From the NCBI GenBank assembly GCA_963667855.2, contig CAXXKI010000010.1, positions 248,001 through 312,000 on the forward strand: a stretch of 64,000 nt of DNA, in the 5' to 3' direction. This stretch comes from G963667855 sp963667855 (lineage in GTDB: Bacteria; Planctomycetota; Phycisphaerae; UBA1845). The notes below the pieces were generated by a model, which worked only from the letters and a program-made list of their open reading frames with translations, had not been told where the DNA came from and did not search any database. Both the position numbers and the translations under genes were made by a program. Shown here in pieces: positions 28,301-37,061 of the stretch (position 1 is the stretch's first letter; the number at the start of each line of letters is the position of its first letter).

Positions 28301-29471
28301 AAATGACATACCGGGCGGACATCCTTTATTGGGATTTATCGACAGCAACGGACTGTATACCGCCCCGGCTGAAATACACGGCGAGTTTGAAGTGTATCTC
28401 AAGGCGGTTAGCGACGAAAACCCGAACTACAGTGCCATGGTCCCCATATCGCTGCGTTCCGCCAATCCGCCGACGGTTGACTTCTCTGCTTCGGTAACCG
28501 CAGGAGACGCACCGCTCGAGGTCGAGTTCACCTCTGTAACCACTAACGGCGTAACCGCCTGGGATTGGGATTTTGATGACGGCACACAGGACTCCGGCGA
28601 AAGTGTAACACACGTATTCCTCGAACCGGGGCTGTACACGATCCGGCTTACTGTCGACGCGCCGGGCGGAACCGCGGAGGAAACGAAGGTCGCATACATA
28701 CAGGTCAACGGTGGAACAGCTCCCCTGGTTGACTTTTTCGCCCTGGAAAACCCGGTATCGCATTGGGATGTAGCGACTTTAAACCCGATTATAATCGGGG
28801 AAGTGGATACCTACGAGTGGAATTTTGCAGGGTTGGCCGGTGACATTCAGACCAACGGCATGTGGAATCAACCGCCGGAAGGTTTGCACACGGTCTCACT
28901 TACCGTAACCGGTCCAGGCGGATCGGCCACCAAGACCAAGACCGATTACCTCAAAGTCTGGGAGGATTTCTTCAGCGTGGACTTCGCGGTTCACGGACAG
29001 CAATCCGGGCGAGCCCCGCTGGAGGTCGAATTCGTCGCTTTGACCATGGCGGACGTACTCAGCTACGATTGGGATTTCGGCGACCCGGTCGATACCAGTG
29101 GTTTTGGCACCAATGGGCCTAACCCGGTCCATACCTACACACAGCCCGGTTTGTACACCGTAACCCTTACCGTGGAATATAACGCTCAAACCGGAGGCGA
29201 CGGTTCATCACGTCGTCCGGGAGATCCCAATGCGGGCGGACACCAGCAGATCGCCACTGAAACCAAGGTGGATCTGATCGAAATACTCCCTCCCCTGGGA
29301 GACTGTTCGGCAGATGGAACAATTGACATCAACGATCTTCCATGTTTCATTGACTGCCTTACCGGTCCGGCCACAGTTCGAATGGAAGAATGTGAAGTAA
29401 CGGACATGAACGAAAACGGCACCATAGATTTGCACGATTTCTCCATTCTACAGTGCCGTTTTGGATTATAG
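25383..29471 (+). CDS. Secreted zinc metalloprotease-like protein with PKD, Ig-like and dockerin domains
   Basis: GTG 25383 is the best-placed start because AGGAG lies six bases upstream; ATG 25377 touches that site. The protein has about 1362 residues, with a signal peptide ending SFFIPNARA. The catalytic candidate is YQHETGHIFNAMDEY (HETGH at 346-350), an HExxH followed by a DEY reminiscent of the M64 family. PKD domains follow at about 545-640, 640-740 and 740-835, then two Ig-like segments (each with WF/WYV-x-DIxGG), then three more PKD-like units (such as AWDWDFDDGTQ and SYDWDFGDP). The tail is a dockerin-like pair: DGTIDINDLPCF and ENGTIDLHDFSILQ. A secreted multi-domain protease is likely; substrate is unknown. 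Confidence 0.85.
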   Translation: MASNLDFVKANSTRYSFIAVLVLFSFFIPNARAGETLLLLDTDNPMQWKSVKNSITRFDGRVLAVCPPELMIVDVDPAVIKTISFENTPITVYDGPIALRKTFKPGSRTAIALWNERHQKDSPIKQESARDIASMIEESGDVFLPPDIPPALLKIYEGIGFPTAEDEKRARSARSLRLSHLVNPKYYTSAFMSGEVVVGAILPESNGAIDAEVEDWTETEVTLVHEKIMRAMTNFQQECPTANLTFIYHWDDAPGAGGVPGTIDCDYEAVNNPSLATRNALGRLTYENSPGTRDYANHLRNLYEADWAFFFSVADDSITLSGRAYAFLGGPYSQCYGHNPSSVYQHETGHIFNAMDEYHPDAARSPISRAGYQQVVNANSEYNNGLGYNGGAGEGVSALMLDTSNRHSAYSVGQLGWYDSDGDGILDVSDSFPDVMVNHVEESNGVVTFAGQATVSHVRSQQSGFSVGFSVNELTDVEWRLAGQCWQPATAVDGSIDEGTEDISFSVGPLPDGEYCVETRATHNLGNTTILPRKTLFSVSSSTVTNAAPFAGFVTDTALQRRGYDIVFDAEVSSDLETPGSSLQIRWDWETDGIWDTPYSFIKTASHAYSTAGQYQITLEVKDSDGQTGSISKTVLVSEDNVSPIAKFTVVTGNIHGEFNPTYFFNASDTFDPEGDTVEVRWDWDNNNSWDTGFSSNLQANHTYSLPTNEGGKSAQWTVAMQARDSNGGVTKITREIWSCPYNDAPVADLSVNPLIASTDTQIIFDASNSTDANIDTTWDGLLEYRFDWNGDGNWDTDMITNPTHLHNYSEPGTYYPRVQVRDRFSALDEVSYEIVVGTDPVEQPFWITGAKIEPSWMQIASNGNLQLNAILEYVGTPGDLSVTWFVEDIQGGDPSVGTITTNGFYSAPEALGYYHVKAVSNHNPNVIASATMNVATNFVYIYPSGAILTEGQTQQFLVTTGFTYIPTVTWYVNDIPGGHPLLGFIDSNGLYTAPAEIHGEFEVYLKAVSDENPNYSAMVPISLRSANPPTVDFSASVTAGDAPLEVEFTSVTTNGVTAWDWDFDDGTQDSGESVTHVFLEPGLYTIRLTVDAPGGTAEETKVAYIQVNGGTAPLVDFFALENPVSHWDVATLNPIIIGEVDTYEWNFAGLAGDIQTNGMWNQPPEGLHTVSLTVTGPGGSATKTKTDYLKVWEDFFSVDFAVHGQQSGRAPLEVEFVALTMADVLSYDWDFGDPVDTSGFGTNGPNPVHTYTQPGLYTVTLTVEYNAQTGGDGSSRRPGDPNAGGHQQIATETKVDLIEILPPLGDCSADGTIDINDLPCFIDCLTGPATVRMEECEVTDMNENGTIDLHDFSILQCRFGL

Positions 29472-29503
29472 CTTACTGGTGACTGCCTGAATTCGAAAGC
29501 CGC

Positions 29504-30202
29504 TTACATCTCCGTAACCTGCACCCCAGGCGGAGCATTGAAAACAAACCGGCTCGGATCGATTTTCGCGTCGATCTGGATTTCCGTAATTTCAACAGTA
29601 GTCATAGGTTCTCCTTTATCGGAGAAGACAACCGTTTTCACCATTTGCCCGTGCTTCTGGCTGAAGTACATAACCGTCTTCCCTTGTCCGGGCATCGTCT
29701 GCTTGGGAGTTACCTCTATAACCCACACTTTCTCGCCGTTGATTGAAGTATCGGGCAATAGTTTCAGTGTCCCGTTTTCACGCCACATTTTCAGAGGATC
29801 TAGCTCGGTCTTCTCACTTTTAGTTTTAAAAGCCTGCTTCATTCCCGCGGCTTCTGTCAGCGTGTAGGTGTATTTCCCATCGCTTATTACCAGCGTAGTC
29901 GATTCCTGCCTGGTAGTATTACCGGCAATGACATTCTCTGTAGTTCCTTTCATTTCGTTACGAAAGAGGTATTCATCTCCTTTACGCAACATTTCCGACG
30001 TCCCCACCATGGTAGCAGTCATGGAAAATCCTTGCTGGCTCATTTTGGTAACCGTACGACTCTTAGCGCTGAATGATTTGATTTTCTTTGAAGTCTCGAT
30101 AATCTTTTTGGATACGTCGTCCAGGGTTTCCCCAATAGCGATCGAGCAACAAATCCCCACCACCAAAGCCGACATCGTTATGCGCAATACTTTCCTGTTC
30201 AT
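29504..30202 (-). CDS. LolA-like outer-membrane lipoprotein-sorting protein
   Basis: The protein has 232 residues, starting with a signal peptide (RKVLRITMSALVVGICCSIA, then IGET). The mature domain has the pattern of the LolA/LolB fold family: an N-terminal helix (DDVSKKIIETSKKIKSFSAK), then alternating strands with KTVMYFSQKHGQMVKTVVFS and a C-terminal DPSRFVFNAPPGV, which is the usual end of these planctomycete proteins. Such proteins bind lipid or lipoprotein in the periplasm, but many family members outside proteobacteria have no proven role. Its 3' end faces the 3' end of the PKD metalloprotease gene, 32 bp apart. Confidence 0.8.
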   Translation of the reverse strand: MNRKVLRITMSALVVGICCSIAIGETLDDVSKKIIETSKKIKSFSAKSRTVTKMSQQGFSMTATMVGTSEMLRKGDEYLFRNEMKGTTENVIAGNTTRQESTTLVISDGKYTYTLTEAAGMKQAFKTKSEKTELDPLKMWRENGTLKLLPDTSINGEKVWVIEVTPKQTMPGQGKTVMYFSQKHGQMVKTVVFSDKGEPMTTVEITEIQIDAKIDPSRFVFNAPPGVQVTEM

Positions 30203-30427
30203 TAGAAATCCTTCCCTGCAATGTTTTAGTATTTCCCAGCCCCCGGCTGGGGCATGACCAATGGACAGAAAGTACAGAGTAGCCGAATATCTGGCAACCA
30301 GGATTTGGATTTCTGATCAACAGTGAACCCTGGACCTTGGAGAGGGTCCAAGGCGTATCATGCGTTAAAGAATTGACGTAACCGGCTGAAGGCCAACAAG
30401 TTAGACCACCGATCAAGCGAATCGACA

Positions 30428-30661
30428 TCACACGAACGGCCTGTCATCTCCCTGACCTGCTGTGTGCTCCCAAGGAGCGGGAACCTTGCTGGACTCTTCT
30501 ATCGGAGAAGCCCAGTCACTCCAGGCACAATGCTGACACTGCAGAAAAACCTTGGGACCGGATTTCCCGATAGCGCGGACAATGCCCAGTTCGCAGGCGG
30601 GACAATCATCGCCAACCTCCACCGTAACACGTCGCCCATTACATGTAGCGTGCAGTTTCAT
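30428..30661 (-). CDS. Small zinc-ribbon-like protein
   Basis: The predicted protein has 77 residues with two Cys pairs, CPACELG and CQHCAWS, about 20 residues apart, which suggests a zinc ribbon. No ribosome site precedes ATG 30661, where the sequence reads TTTAATATAATATG, so the start or even coding status is uncertain. It lies upstream of the LolA-like gene on the same strand, 225 bp away. I do not recognise a family. Confidence 0.45.
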   Translation of the reverse strand: MKLHATCNGRRVTVEVGDDCPACELGIVRAIGKSGPKVFLQCQHCAWSDWASPIEESSKVPAPWEHTAGQGDDRPFV

Positions 30662-31254
30662 ATTATATTAAACGACAACCGTGTTAAAAGCGCGCGCGGT
30701 TTCTGAATAGTTTCCCGACGAAACAATCAAAAGCCGCTTTATGACATTAAAATCAACGTTTCAAGAGGTACCCAATACCCCGATGATCTGACCTGACAAA
30801 CTTATAAAGACACTCTCTTACACCACATAATGCTGACAGATACGAACTCTCATTAATACTGATTAACCTGCCAGCCAACACTGCTCAAACTCTTTACATA
30901 GTTCGTACCATCTTTCAAACCACACGATTCGATTTAAGAAAGCAACAGATTTGTTACAACATTCTGATCCAGGCGGCCTATCGACCAACTGAATCAACTA
31001 CTTTTTCCAGAGAGCAGTTTTATATTATTACACTCTGCCTAAACTGGCAAAAACCCCCAATCCCCCTGAACCATCCTTTCAATATCGATAAGTTGTGGTG
31101 CAATGATCGTTCATTAACATTTAATTACTCATCGCTTTTCAAAAACGGCAAAAAGGTAAAAAAATCGTAGCAAAGAGATCTCCTTCAGCTATGATAAAGC
31201 TGATGTGACAAAACACGTCATTCAAATCATTTCTTTTCAAAAAGGAGCAATTCA
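30662..31254. other. AT-rich divergent intergenic region, leader of the GH13 gene
   Basis: These 593 bp are AT-rich and contain no gene that I can support. A possible -10 (TATGAT, about 31189-31194) lies upstream of the GH13 gene without a good -35. The strong AAAGGAG site just before 31255 belongs to that gene. Confidence 0.4.
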
Positions 31255-33432
31255 ATGCGGTCTATCAAATCCTGGCAATCGAAGCGAGCAATTGGTATTT
31301 TAGCAATCGTCTTAGTGGCGGGAGTTTTCTCCTCCGCAGCTCAAGCCTTCCCCTCGTGGATCGGTGTATACGGAAGCTATGAACGACACGACGGAGACAA
31401 TCCCGGAACGTTCACAATCCTGATGAACCAGGACTACTGGGGTTTACATTGCGAAGTGGGAATCAGAGTGGGAGCAGGCTCGTGGAGCACTTTCAGTATG
31501 ACCTACGCGGGCAGTGAAAGCGACAACTCCATCTGGACTTACACCCCACCACAGGCTTATGCTCCGGGGCAGACAGTTACATACTACTTCCACGGTTACG
31601 ACGACTGGAATGGAAACATCTGGGATAACAACAGCGGAAGCAACTACTCTTTCTCTGCTTCGCTGGTCGCTTCTTCCAGAAGCGGCATGGGAGCTATCCC
31701 GTATACAGGCGGGTCAGCCTTCAGGGTGTGGGCACCTAACGCCACCACTGTGGCGGTGGCCGGCGAGTTCAACAGTTGGAGTTCGTCGGCCAACCCGCTG
31801 GCATCTGAAGCGGGTGGAACCTGGTCGGTAGATGTCGACGACGCCGATATCGACGACGAATACCAATACGTTATCAACGGCACCATCTGGAAAGTCGATC
31901 CCTGGGCGAAGCAGGTAACCAGCTCTGTAGGCAACGGAATCATAACCGATGCCAGTTACAGTTGGGGCTCTTTCGACACGCCCAACTGGAACGAAATGGT
32001 TATTTACGAGATGCACATCGGCACCTTCAACGACCCGGCCGGTGGCAACCCGGGAACCTGGGACAGCGCGGCAGCAAAGCTCGATCACGTGGAGGATCTG
32101 GGCGCTAACGTAATTGAGGTAATGCCAATCTGCGAATTCGCCGGCGATTTCTCCTGGGGATACAATCCCGCGCACGTTTTCGCGCCTGAGAGTATCTACG
32201 GAACCCCGGAAGACATGAAGGACTTTATCGACGACTGCCATTCGCGGGGAATCGCCGTGGTTATCGACGTGGTCTACAACCACTGGGGCCCGAGCGATCT
32301 GGATCTGTGGCAGTTCGACGGCTGGTCGATCAACAACAAGGGAGGCATATACTTCTTCCAGGACTGGCGGGCAACCACGCCCTGGGGCGATACGCGTCCC
32401 GATTACGGCCGCGGCGAGGTACGCACGTTCATCCGCGACAACGCCATGTACTGGCTGACCGAGTTCAACGCTGACGGCTTGCGCTGGGATTCAACGGTTA
32501 ACATCCGCACCCAGAACAACGGAGGCGGCGGTGACATAGCCGACGGCTGGAGCCTTATGCAATACGTGAATAACGAGATCGACAGCGATACATCCTGGAA
32601 AATCTCAATCGCTGAGGATCTGCAGAACAATGAATACCTGACCAGAACCACGGGGGCAGGAGGCGCCGGCTTTGATTCTCAATGGGACGCGAGCTTCGTC
32701 CACCCGATTCGTGAGGCGGTTATTGAAGGTACCGATTCCAACCGGGATATGTATGACGTGCGTGACGCGATTGTCCACAAGTACAACAACGATCACGTGC
32801 AGCGGGTCATTTATACCGAAAGCCACGACGAAGTTGCCAACGGTAAGTCGAGAGTTCCGGAAGAGATCTGGCCCGGTAACGCATCCAGTTGGTATTCCAA
32901 GAAACGCTCGACGCTCGGAGCCGGAATTGTGTTTACCAGCCCGGGAATTCCCATGATCTTCCAGGGGCAGGAATTCCTCGAGGACGGGTATTTCGCCGAC
33001 ACCGATCCCGTGGACTGGAGTAAGGCGACGACCTATGATGGAATTACCGATCTGTATGCCGATTTAATCGCGCTGCGTTTAAACACCGCGGGCAAGACGG
33101 CCGGCCTGAAAGCCAACAACGTGAATGTCCATCATATAAACAACACCAACAAGGTTATCGCCTTCCATCGCTGGGACAGCGGCGGGTCCGGCGATGATGT
33201 AATCGTCGTGGCAAACTTCGCCAACCAGAGCTATTCCAGTTACAATATCGGGTTCCCGCAAAGCGGTACGTGGAAAGTTCGCTTCAACAGCGACTATAAC
33301 GGCTACGACAGCGGGTTTGACAACTGGAATTCTTACGACACGACGGCCGTCGCCGGCAGCAAAGACGGCATGAACTACAACGCCAACGTGGGCATAGGAC
33401 CGTACACAGTTATCGTGCTATCCCAGGATTAG
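31255..33432 (+). CDS. Secreted GH13 alpha-amylase/branching-enzyme-like protein with starch-binding N-terminus
   Basis: The protein has 725 residues, and AAAGGAGCAATTCAATG gives a clear start. Signal peptide: AIGILAIVLVAGVFSSAAQA. Residues about 30-135 resemble a CBM25/26-like starch-binding domain (WGLHCEVGIRVGAGSW, then YFHGYDDWNGNIWDNN). A CBM48-like E-set domain follows (FRVWAPNATTVAVAGEFNSW). The GH13 barrel has DVVYNHWGP (region I), GLRWDSTVN with nucleophile Asp412 (region II), acid/base Glu454 in IAEDL (region III) and ESHDEV with Asp525 (region IV). All three catalytic acids are present. The arrangement is that of branching enzyme or trehalohydrolase relatives, yet it is exported, so it probably acts on external alpha-glucans. 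Confidence 0.88.
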   Translation: MRSIKSWQSKRAIGILAIVLVAGVFSSAAQAFPSWIGVYGSYERHDGDNPGTFTILMNQDYWGLHCEVGIRVGAGSWSTFSMTYAGSESDNSIWTYTPPQAYAPGQTVTYYFHGYDDWNGNIWDNNSGSNYSFSASLVASSRSGMGAIPYTGGSAFRVWAPNATTVAVAGEFNSWSSSANPLASEAGGTWSVDVDDADIDDEYQYVINGTIWKVDPWAKQVTSSVGNGIITDASYSWGSFDTPNWNEMVIYEMHIGTFNDPAGGNPGTWDSAAAKLDHVEDLGANVIEVMPICEFAGDFSWGYNPAHVFAPESIYGTPEDMKDFIDDCHSRGIAVVIDVVYNHWGPSDLDLWQFDGWSINNKGGIYFFQDWRATTPWGDTRPDYGRGEVRTFIRDNAMYWLTEFNADGLRWDSTVNIRTQNNGGGGDIADGWSLMQYVNNEIDSDTSWKISIAEDLQNNEYLTRTTGAGGAGFDSQWDASFVHPIREAVIEGTDSNRDMYDVRDAIVHKYNNDHVQRVIYTESHDEVANGKSRVPEEIWPGNASSWYSKKRSTLGAGIVFTSPGIPMIFQGQEFLEDGYFADTDPVDWSKATTYDGITDLYADLIALRLNTAGKTAGLKANNVNVHHINNTNKVIAFHRWDSGGSGDDVIVVANFANQSYSSYNIGFPQSGTWKVRFNSDYNGYDSGFDNWNSYDTTAVAGSKDGMNYNANVGIGPYTVIVLSQD

Positions 33433-33462
33433 TTTGCCTTTAATCGCGAGCATCTAAACAAA

Positions 33463-33536
33463 AACTGCCATCTATCGCTTCCGACCAGCGTCTGTAAGAC
33501 GTTGTCTTGTAAAGCGAAGATGGCGGTTTTATTTTG
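33463..33536 (+). terminator. Rho-independent terminator of the GH13 gene
   Basis: The arms AACTGCCATCTATCGCTT (33463-33480) and AAGCGAAGATGGCGGTT (33512-33528) pair with one wobble and one bulge, and TTTTATTTT follows. It lies 30 bp after the GH13 stop codon. Confidence 0.7.
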
Positions 33537-33656
33537 GATTCGAGTGTGCACCGGTATGTATACGGGTAAGATGGACTGCGATAGTGTCTTAAACACGGAC
33601 GGTTACGGATAATTGGTCAACAACATCATGAACTGGTTAATTGCAGGAGAAATACA

Positions 33657-34685
33657 ATGCCGCGAACAGTAAGGCTATTACCTATCGTACTGATAGTCGG
33701 CGTATTGGCGATCAGTGTATCCGGTAAAGAAAAGATCGCACCTGGAGAGTTGTTTCCCTCGGTAAAACCATTCAATGCGGGTTTCCTTAAGGTGGACGAC
33801 TTGCACGAAATCTTCTTCGCCCAGTTCGGTAACCCTAAGGGTAAACCGGTAATTGTTCTTCACGGCGGTCCGGGGGTGGGCAGCTACCCGAGACTCACGC
33901 AATATTTCGATCCGGCTAAATTCATGATACTGCTTCATGATCAGCGTGGCGCAGGACAAAGCAAACCGGCCGGCGAAATCAGGAATAATACGACGCAGTA
34001 TCTCGTTAGCGATATCGTAAAGTTGCGTGAGCATCTCGGCATCAAGGGCAAAACGCTGGTGTTTGGCGGTTCATGGGGTTCCACGCTGGCGCTGGCTTAT
34101 GCCGAAGAACATCCCGAACTGGTAAGCGGTTTGGTTTTGCGTGGTGTGTTTACGGCATCCACTGAAGAACCGTTGAACGGATTTGTAGGACCGATGCCCA
34201 GAACGTTTTTCCCCGATTCGGCAGCAGAGGTGGACGCGGCTTTGCCTTCAAGCATGAAGTCGTTCACCCCCCAGGCCATGCTCGAGTTGCTCAATGGAAA
34301 TGACACGAAAGCCAAGAAACATGCGACCGCGGCATGGATACGCAGCGCCGTCAAATGCGGAAAGCTCCATGCGACTGACGAGGAAGTAAACCGCAATTGG
34401 GATGAATACGACCTGGTTCCCGGCGCAAGAATCGACTGTCATTATGCGGTAAACGATTTCTTTCTCCCTGACGACCAACTTCTTCGGAATACGGACGGAA
34501 TAAAGGATATACCGGCAACGATTATCAACGGGCGATACGATATAACCTGCCCGCCGATTACCGCGTGGCGGCTGCACAAGAAGTTGCCGAAATCAAAACT
34601 CGTAATCGTGGAAGAAGCAGGCCATTCAGAGAGCGAGCCGGGTATTACCAAGGCCCTTCTGGAAGCGGTCGCGGAATTCGAGTAA
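33657..34685 (+). CDS. Proline iminopeptidase-like alpha/beta hydrolase, exported
   Basis: The protein has 342 residues; CAGGAGAAATACA precedes ATG 33657. A signal peptide is present (LLPIVLIVGVLAISVSG). The S33 family signatures are HGGPGVGS (oxyanion), DQRGAGQSKP, and nucleophile Ser139 in FGGSWGSTLAL. The acid is probably Asp in NGRYDITCP, and the His is in EEAGHSESE. Proline iminopeptidases remove N-terminal proline from peptides. This copy appears to be sent to the periplasm, unlike the cytoplasmic family prototype. It lies alone, convergent with the VanZ-like gene. Confidence 0.88.
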   Translation: MPRTVRLLPIVLIVGVLAISVSGKEKIAPGELFPSVKPFNAGFLKVDDLHEIFFAQFGNPKGKPVIVLHGGPGVGSYPRLTQYFDPAKFMILLHDQRGAGQSKPAGEIRNNTTQYLVSDIVKLREHLGIKGKTLVFGGSWGSTLALAYAEEHPELVSGLVLRGVFTASTEEPLNGFVGPMPRTFFPDSAAEVDAALPSSMKSFTPQAMLELLNGNDTKAKKHATAAWIRSAVKCGKLHATDEEVNRNWDEYDLVPGARIDCHYAVNDFFLPDDQLLRNTDGIKDIPATIINGRYDITCPPITAWRLHKKLPKSKLVIVEEAGHSESEPGITKALLEAVAEFE

Positions 34686-34747
34686 TTCTTCCGGTACTCC
34701 CGGTTATCGGAAAAAGGCCTTGTTTATGATGAGTCTCCGCGCCAGCG

Positions 34748-36316
34748 CTACTTGGTTTGCCAGGTAACCGATTCCGGTTCACCGAGTTCAACATTGAATA
34801 TGGGTTCTTGATATACTGATGATTTCCAATTCACGGAGGAAACGTACATCGACCAGCTGATCTTGAAGGCTACGACACCGCAGAAGGAACCGACTACAGC
34901 GATTATGACATCGGTAACGGCCGGCAGGCGAGTCGGCAATAGTATCTGCACCAGTTCGAGAACCGTCACAAACAGCCCAACGGCAAAGGCTGTACCAACC
35001 GCACTGTGGCGAAAGCGTTGCGTAGTGGTGGATTGCCGATACAGACACAGTAGCCAGCCTAGAAAAAGATATCGGGAGAATTTGTTAATCAAATCATCGA
35101 TGGAAACAGGAAGTCGCCCTAACTGGTAAGACCACAACGGTATCCACTCAGCACTGGCTGCCTGGGCAGTTATCGACTCGGTACTGGTATTTACGGTAAA
35201 CGGTACCCATTCTCGGGCAACGGCGAAAAGGCAAAAAACAGCAAGCGATAAAGCCAGGAGTTTAGGCCTGTCGAACTGGAGCTTGCCCCTTACGTTCCGG
35301 GATATATGCCACGCATAAGAGAGCGGCCTGCAAAAGAAAACACCAACACTCGCACCGGTTACGGCGAAGATTATCTCGGTGATATCCAGCGGGCGGGATA
35401 TTATAAACAGCTGAGCGAATGAACATGCTCCGGCCAACATGGTACAAGCGATGATCGACCATAAAGCCATCCGTCCGTAATCAACACGGCAATGCCTGAC
35501 CAGGTAATTACATAACAGGACGGCCAACACCGCGTAACCGCCGACGAGCCAGGCATAATCGAACCACAATTGCCAGATATCACGAGTACGGACTATTTCC
35601 TCAAGTTCGCCCGACAGCGCGGAACTCGGAGCGGTACAGAGTTTGACCACCCTTTCGAAGGGAACAACGTGCGACGATTTTACCGAGTCCCGCAGGCGGT
35701 CCACGCTGAAGGTCAGGTCGAACGGTACAACCGCGGAAACGAACAGGACCAGGGCACAAACCTTGGCTAAAATCAAGGAGGGACGGCGAGCAATCTCCTC
35801 CCGCCACTGATCGGCGAATTTACGCTTAACTACATCGATTGAATCCGATACGGGACGGGCGACTATTACGGCCATGGCTCCAAGGATGGTGCCTAAGGAG
35901 TTGCTGAACCAGTCGGCCACTGAACACACGCGGGAAGAGGAATATATCTGGGAATACTCAACCAGGTAGCTGATGCCAATACCGATAATCGCCGTTAAGC
36001 AAAACGACAATACTCTCGAATACCGTTTTTCCAAAAACGCAAGATGAAGCAGCACGCCAAAGACTGAGTACAGGGCTATATTACCGGCTATATCGGGAAG
36101 GTTAACCGAAACGACGGCCAACCCGAAAAGACTCAACCTGGAACCAGGTCCGGCCGGAGAAGAGGAAAAATCAAAAGGTACGAAACTACCCCAAAGTAAC
36201 GGTACGAGGTAGGCGACCGTAAGACACGGCAGGAGGTTCACGTAAACATAACGCAGGAATCTGCTTTCGAGGTTGTCATTCATGATACGGTTAACCTGTT
36301 CGTCTGGAGAAAACAT
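34748..36316 (-). CDS. Multi-pass membrane protein with two VanZ-like domains
   Basis: The protein has 522 residues with about ten hydrophobic segments. Two regions fit the VanZ pattern. The first, about 75-155, contains DIAGNIALYSVFGVLLHLAF and EYSQIYSSSRVCSVADW. The second, about 415-490, contains FSRYLFLGWLLCLYR and LELVQILLPTRLPAVTDVI. VanZ in enterococci gives low-level teicoplanin resistance; most homologues have no known function. The internal duplication is the notable point. The start is not certain, since no good ribosome site precedes 36316 or the alternative ATG 36283. Confidence 0.75.
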   Translation of the reverse strand: MFSPDEQVNRIMNDNLESRFLRYVYVNLLPCLTVAYLVPLLWGSFVPFDFSSSPAGPGSRLSLFGLAVVSVNLPDIAGNIALYSVFGVLLHLAFLEKRYSRVLSFCLTAIIGIGISYLVEYSQIYSSSRVCSVADWFSNSLGTILGAMAVIVARPVSDSIDVVKRKFADQWREEIARRPSLILAKVCALVLFVSAVVPFDLTFSVDRLRDSVKSSHVVPFERVVKLCTAPSSALSGELEEIVRTRDIWQLWFDYAWLVGGYAVLAVLLCNYLVRHCRVDYGRMALWSIIACTMLAGACSFAQLFIISRPLDITEIIFAVTGASVGVFFCRPLSYAWHISRNVRGKLQFDRPKLLALSLAVFCLFAVAREWVPFTVNTSTESITAQAASAEWIPLWSYQLGRLPVSIDDLINKFSRYLFLGWLLCLYRQSTTTQRFRHSAVGTAFAVGLFVTVLELVQILLPTRLPAVTDVIIAVVGSFCGVVAFKISWSMYVSSVNWKSSVYQEPIFNVELGEPESVTWQTK

Positions 36317-36645
36317 ATAGACACCGGAAACATCGGTTTGTTGAACAGGTTCGGTTAGGTTGAAAACGGCTTTTCGTGGCAGGAGCGATAAAGAGGTTGC
36401 TTAACATCAGGCAATGAAACGATGGATATGGGACCAATGTTAATTTCAGCCAATATCGGTCCTGTGCTTACTTGATACAGCCAAAAAGGCGGTGTCCGCA
36501 AAACGCCAGCAAACTCAATAACACCGTTATTCAACAAGGGGTTATAACAATAGCTTGCTTTTCAACCCGGAATCCACTATTTTCCACAATTTCTAGAAAA
36601 CCAAATACGTTTTTACGATTGGAATTGGCGTTTGGAGCTGGAGTC
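36317..36645. other. Divergent intergenic region, no gene seen
   Basis: The 329-bp stretch separates the VanZ-like gene from the helix-hairpin-helix protein gene. An upstream in-frame extension of the latter exists (36472) but has no protein-like composition or ribosome site. No RNA or terminator is visible. Confidence 0.4.
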
Positions 36646-37023
36646 ATGACACCGGGCGGACCGTACTGGAATAAATCAGGCGACTATCGGGATACCAACT
36701 GGCACACCTGCAATGTACGTAATCACGAGTGGGTGAACAGGCAGTTGGTTTCTCTCCTGGACATTGACGGAATCGGGATAAAGACAATACGAGCCTTATG
36801 GGAAGCGGAAATCAAAACCGCCGAGGATTTGATCAATACCAATGCGCAAGAAATCCATGATAAACTCGTAGCTCTGCGAGACAAGGGATTCCGGGTAAAT
36901 ACATCAATCAAGACAATCCAAGGTTGGCAGGACCAGGCCCAACAAATGTGGAAAGAGGAAGAGTCACGGCGTACGTCGGCAGATGAAAAAGGTCAGGGCT
37001 GTTTAATACGAGATATTCCGTAA
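36646..37023 (+). CDS. Helix-hairpin-helix protein, DUF4332-like
   Basis: ATG 36646 is favoured (125 residues), as TTGGAG lies 8-13 bases upstream. The core LLDIDGIGIKTIRALWEAEI continues with KTAEDLINTNAQEIHDKLVA, a helix-hairpin-helix arrangement (hairpin DGIGIKT) followed by helices, like the DNA-binding repeats of the DUF4332 family. The C-terminus is polar and charged. It sits 38 bp upstream of the DMP19-like lipoprotein gene, possibly co-transcribed. Function unknown; nucleic-acid contact is inferred only from the fold. Confidence 0.65.
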   Translation: MTPGGPYWNKSGDYRDTNWHTCNVRNHEWVNRQLVSLLDIDGIGIKTIRALWEAEIKTAEDLINTNAQEIHDKLVALRDKGFRVNTSIKTIQGWQDQAQQMWKEEESRRTSADEKGQGCLIRDIP

Positions 37024-37061
37024 TTTTCTATTACTAATATTACTGTTGATCGGGGAGTGTT

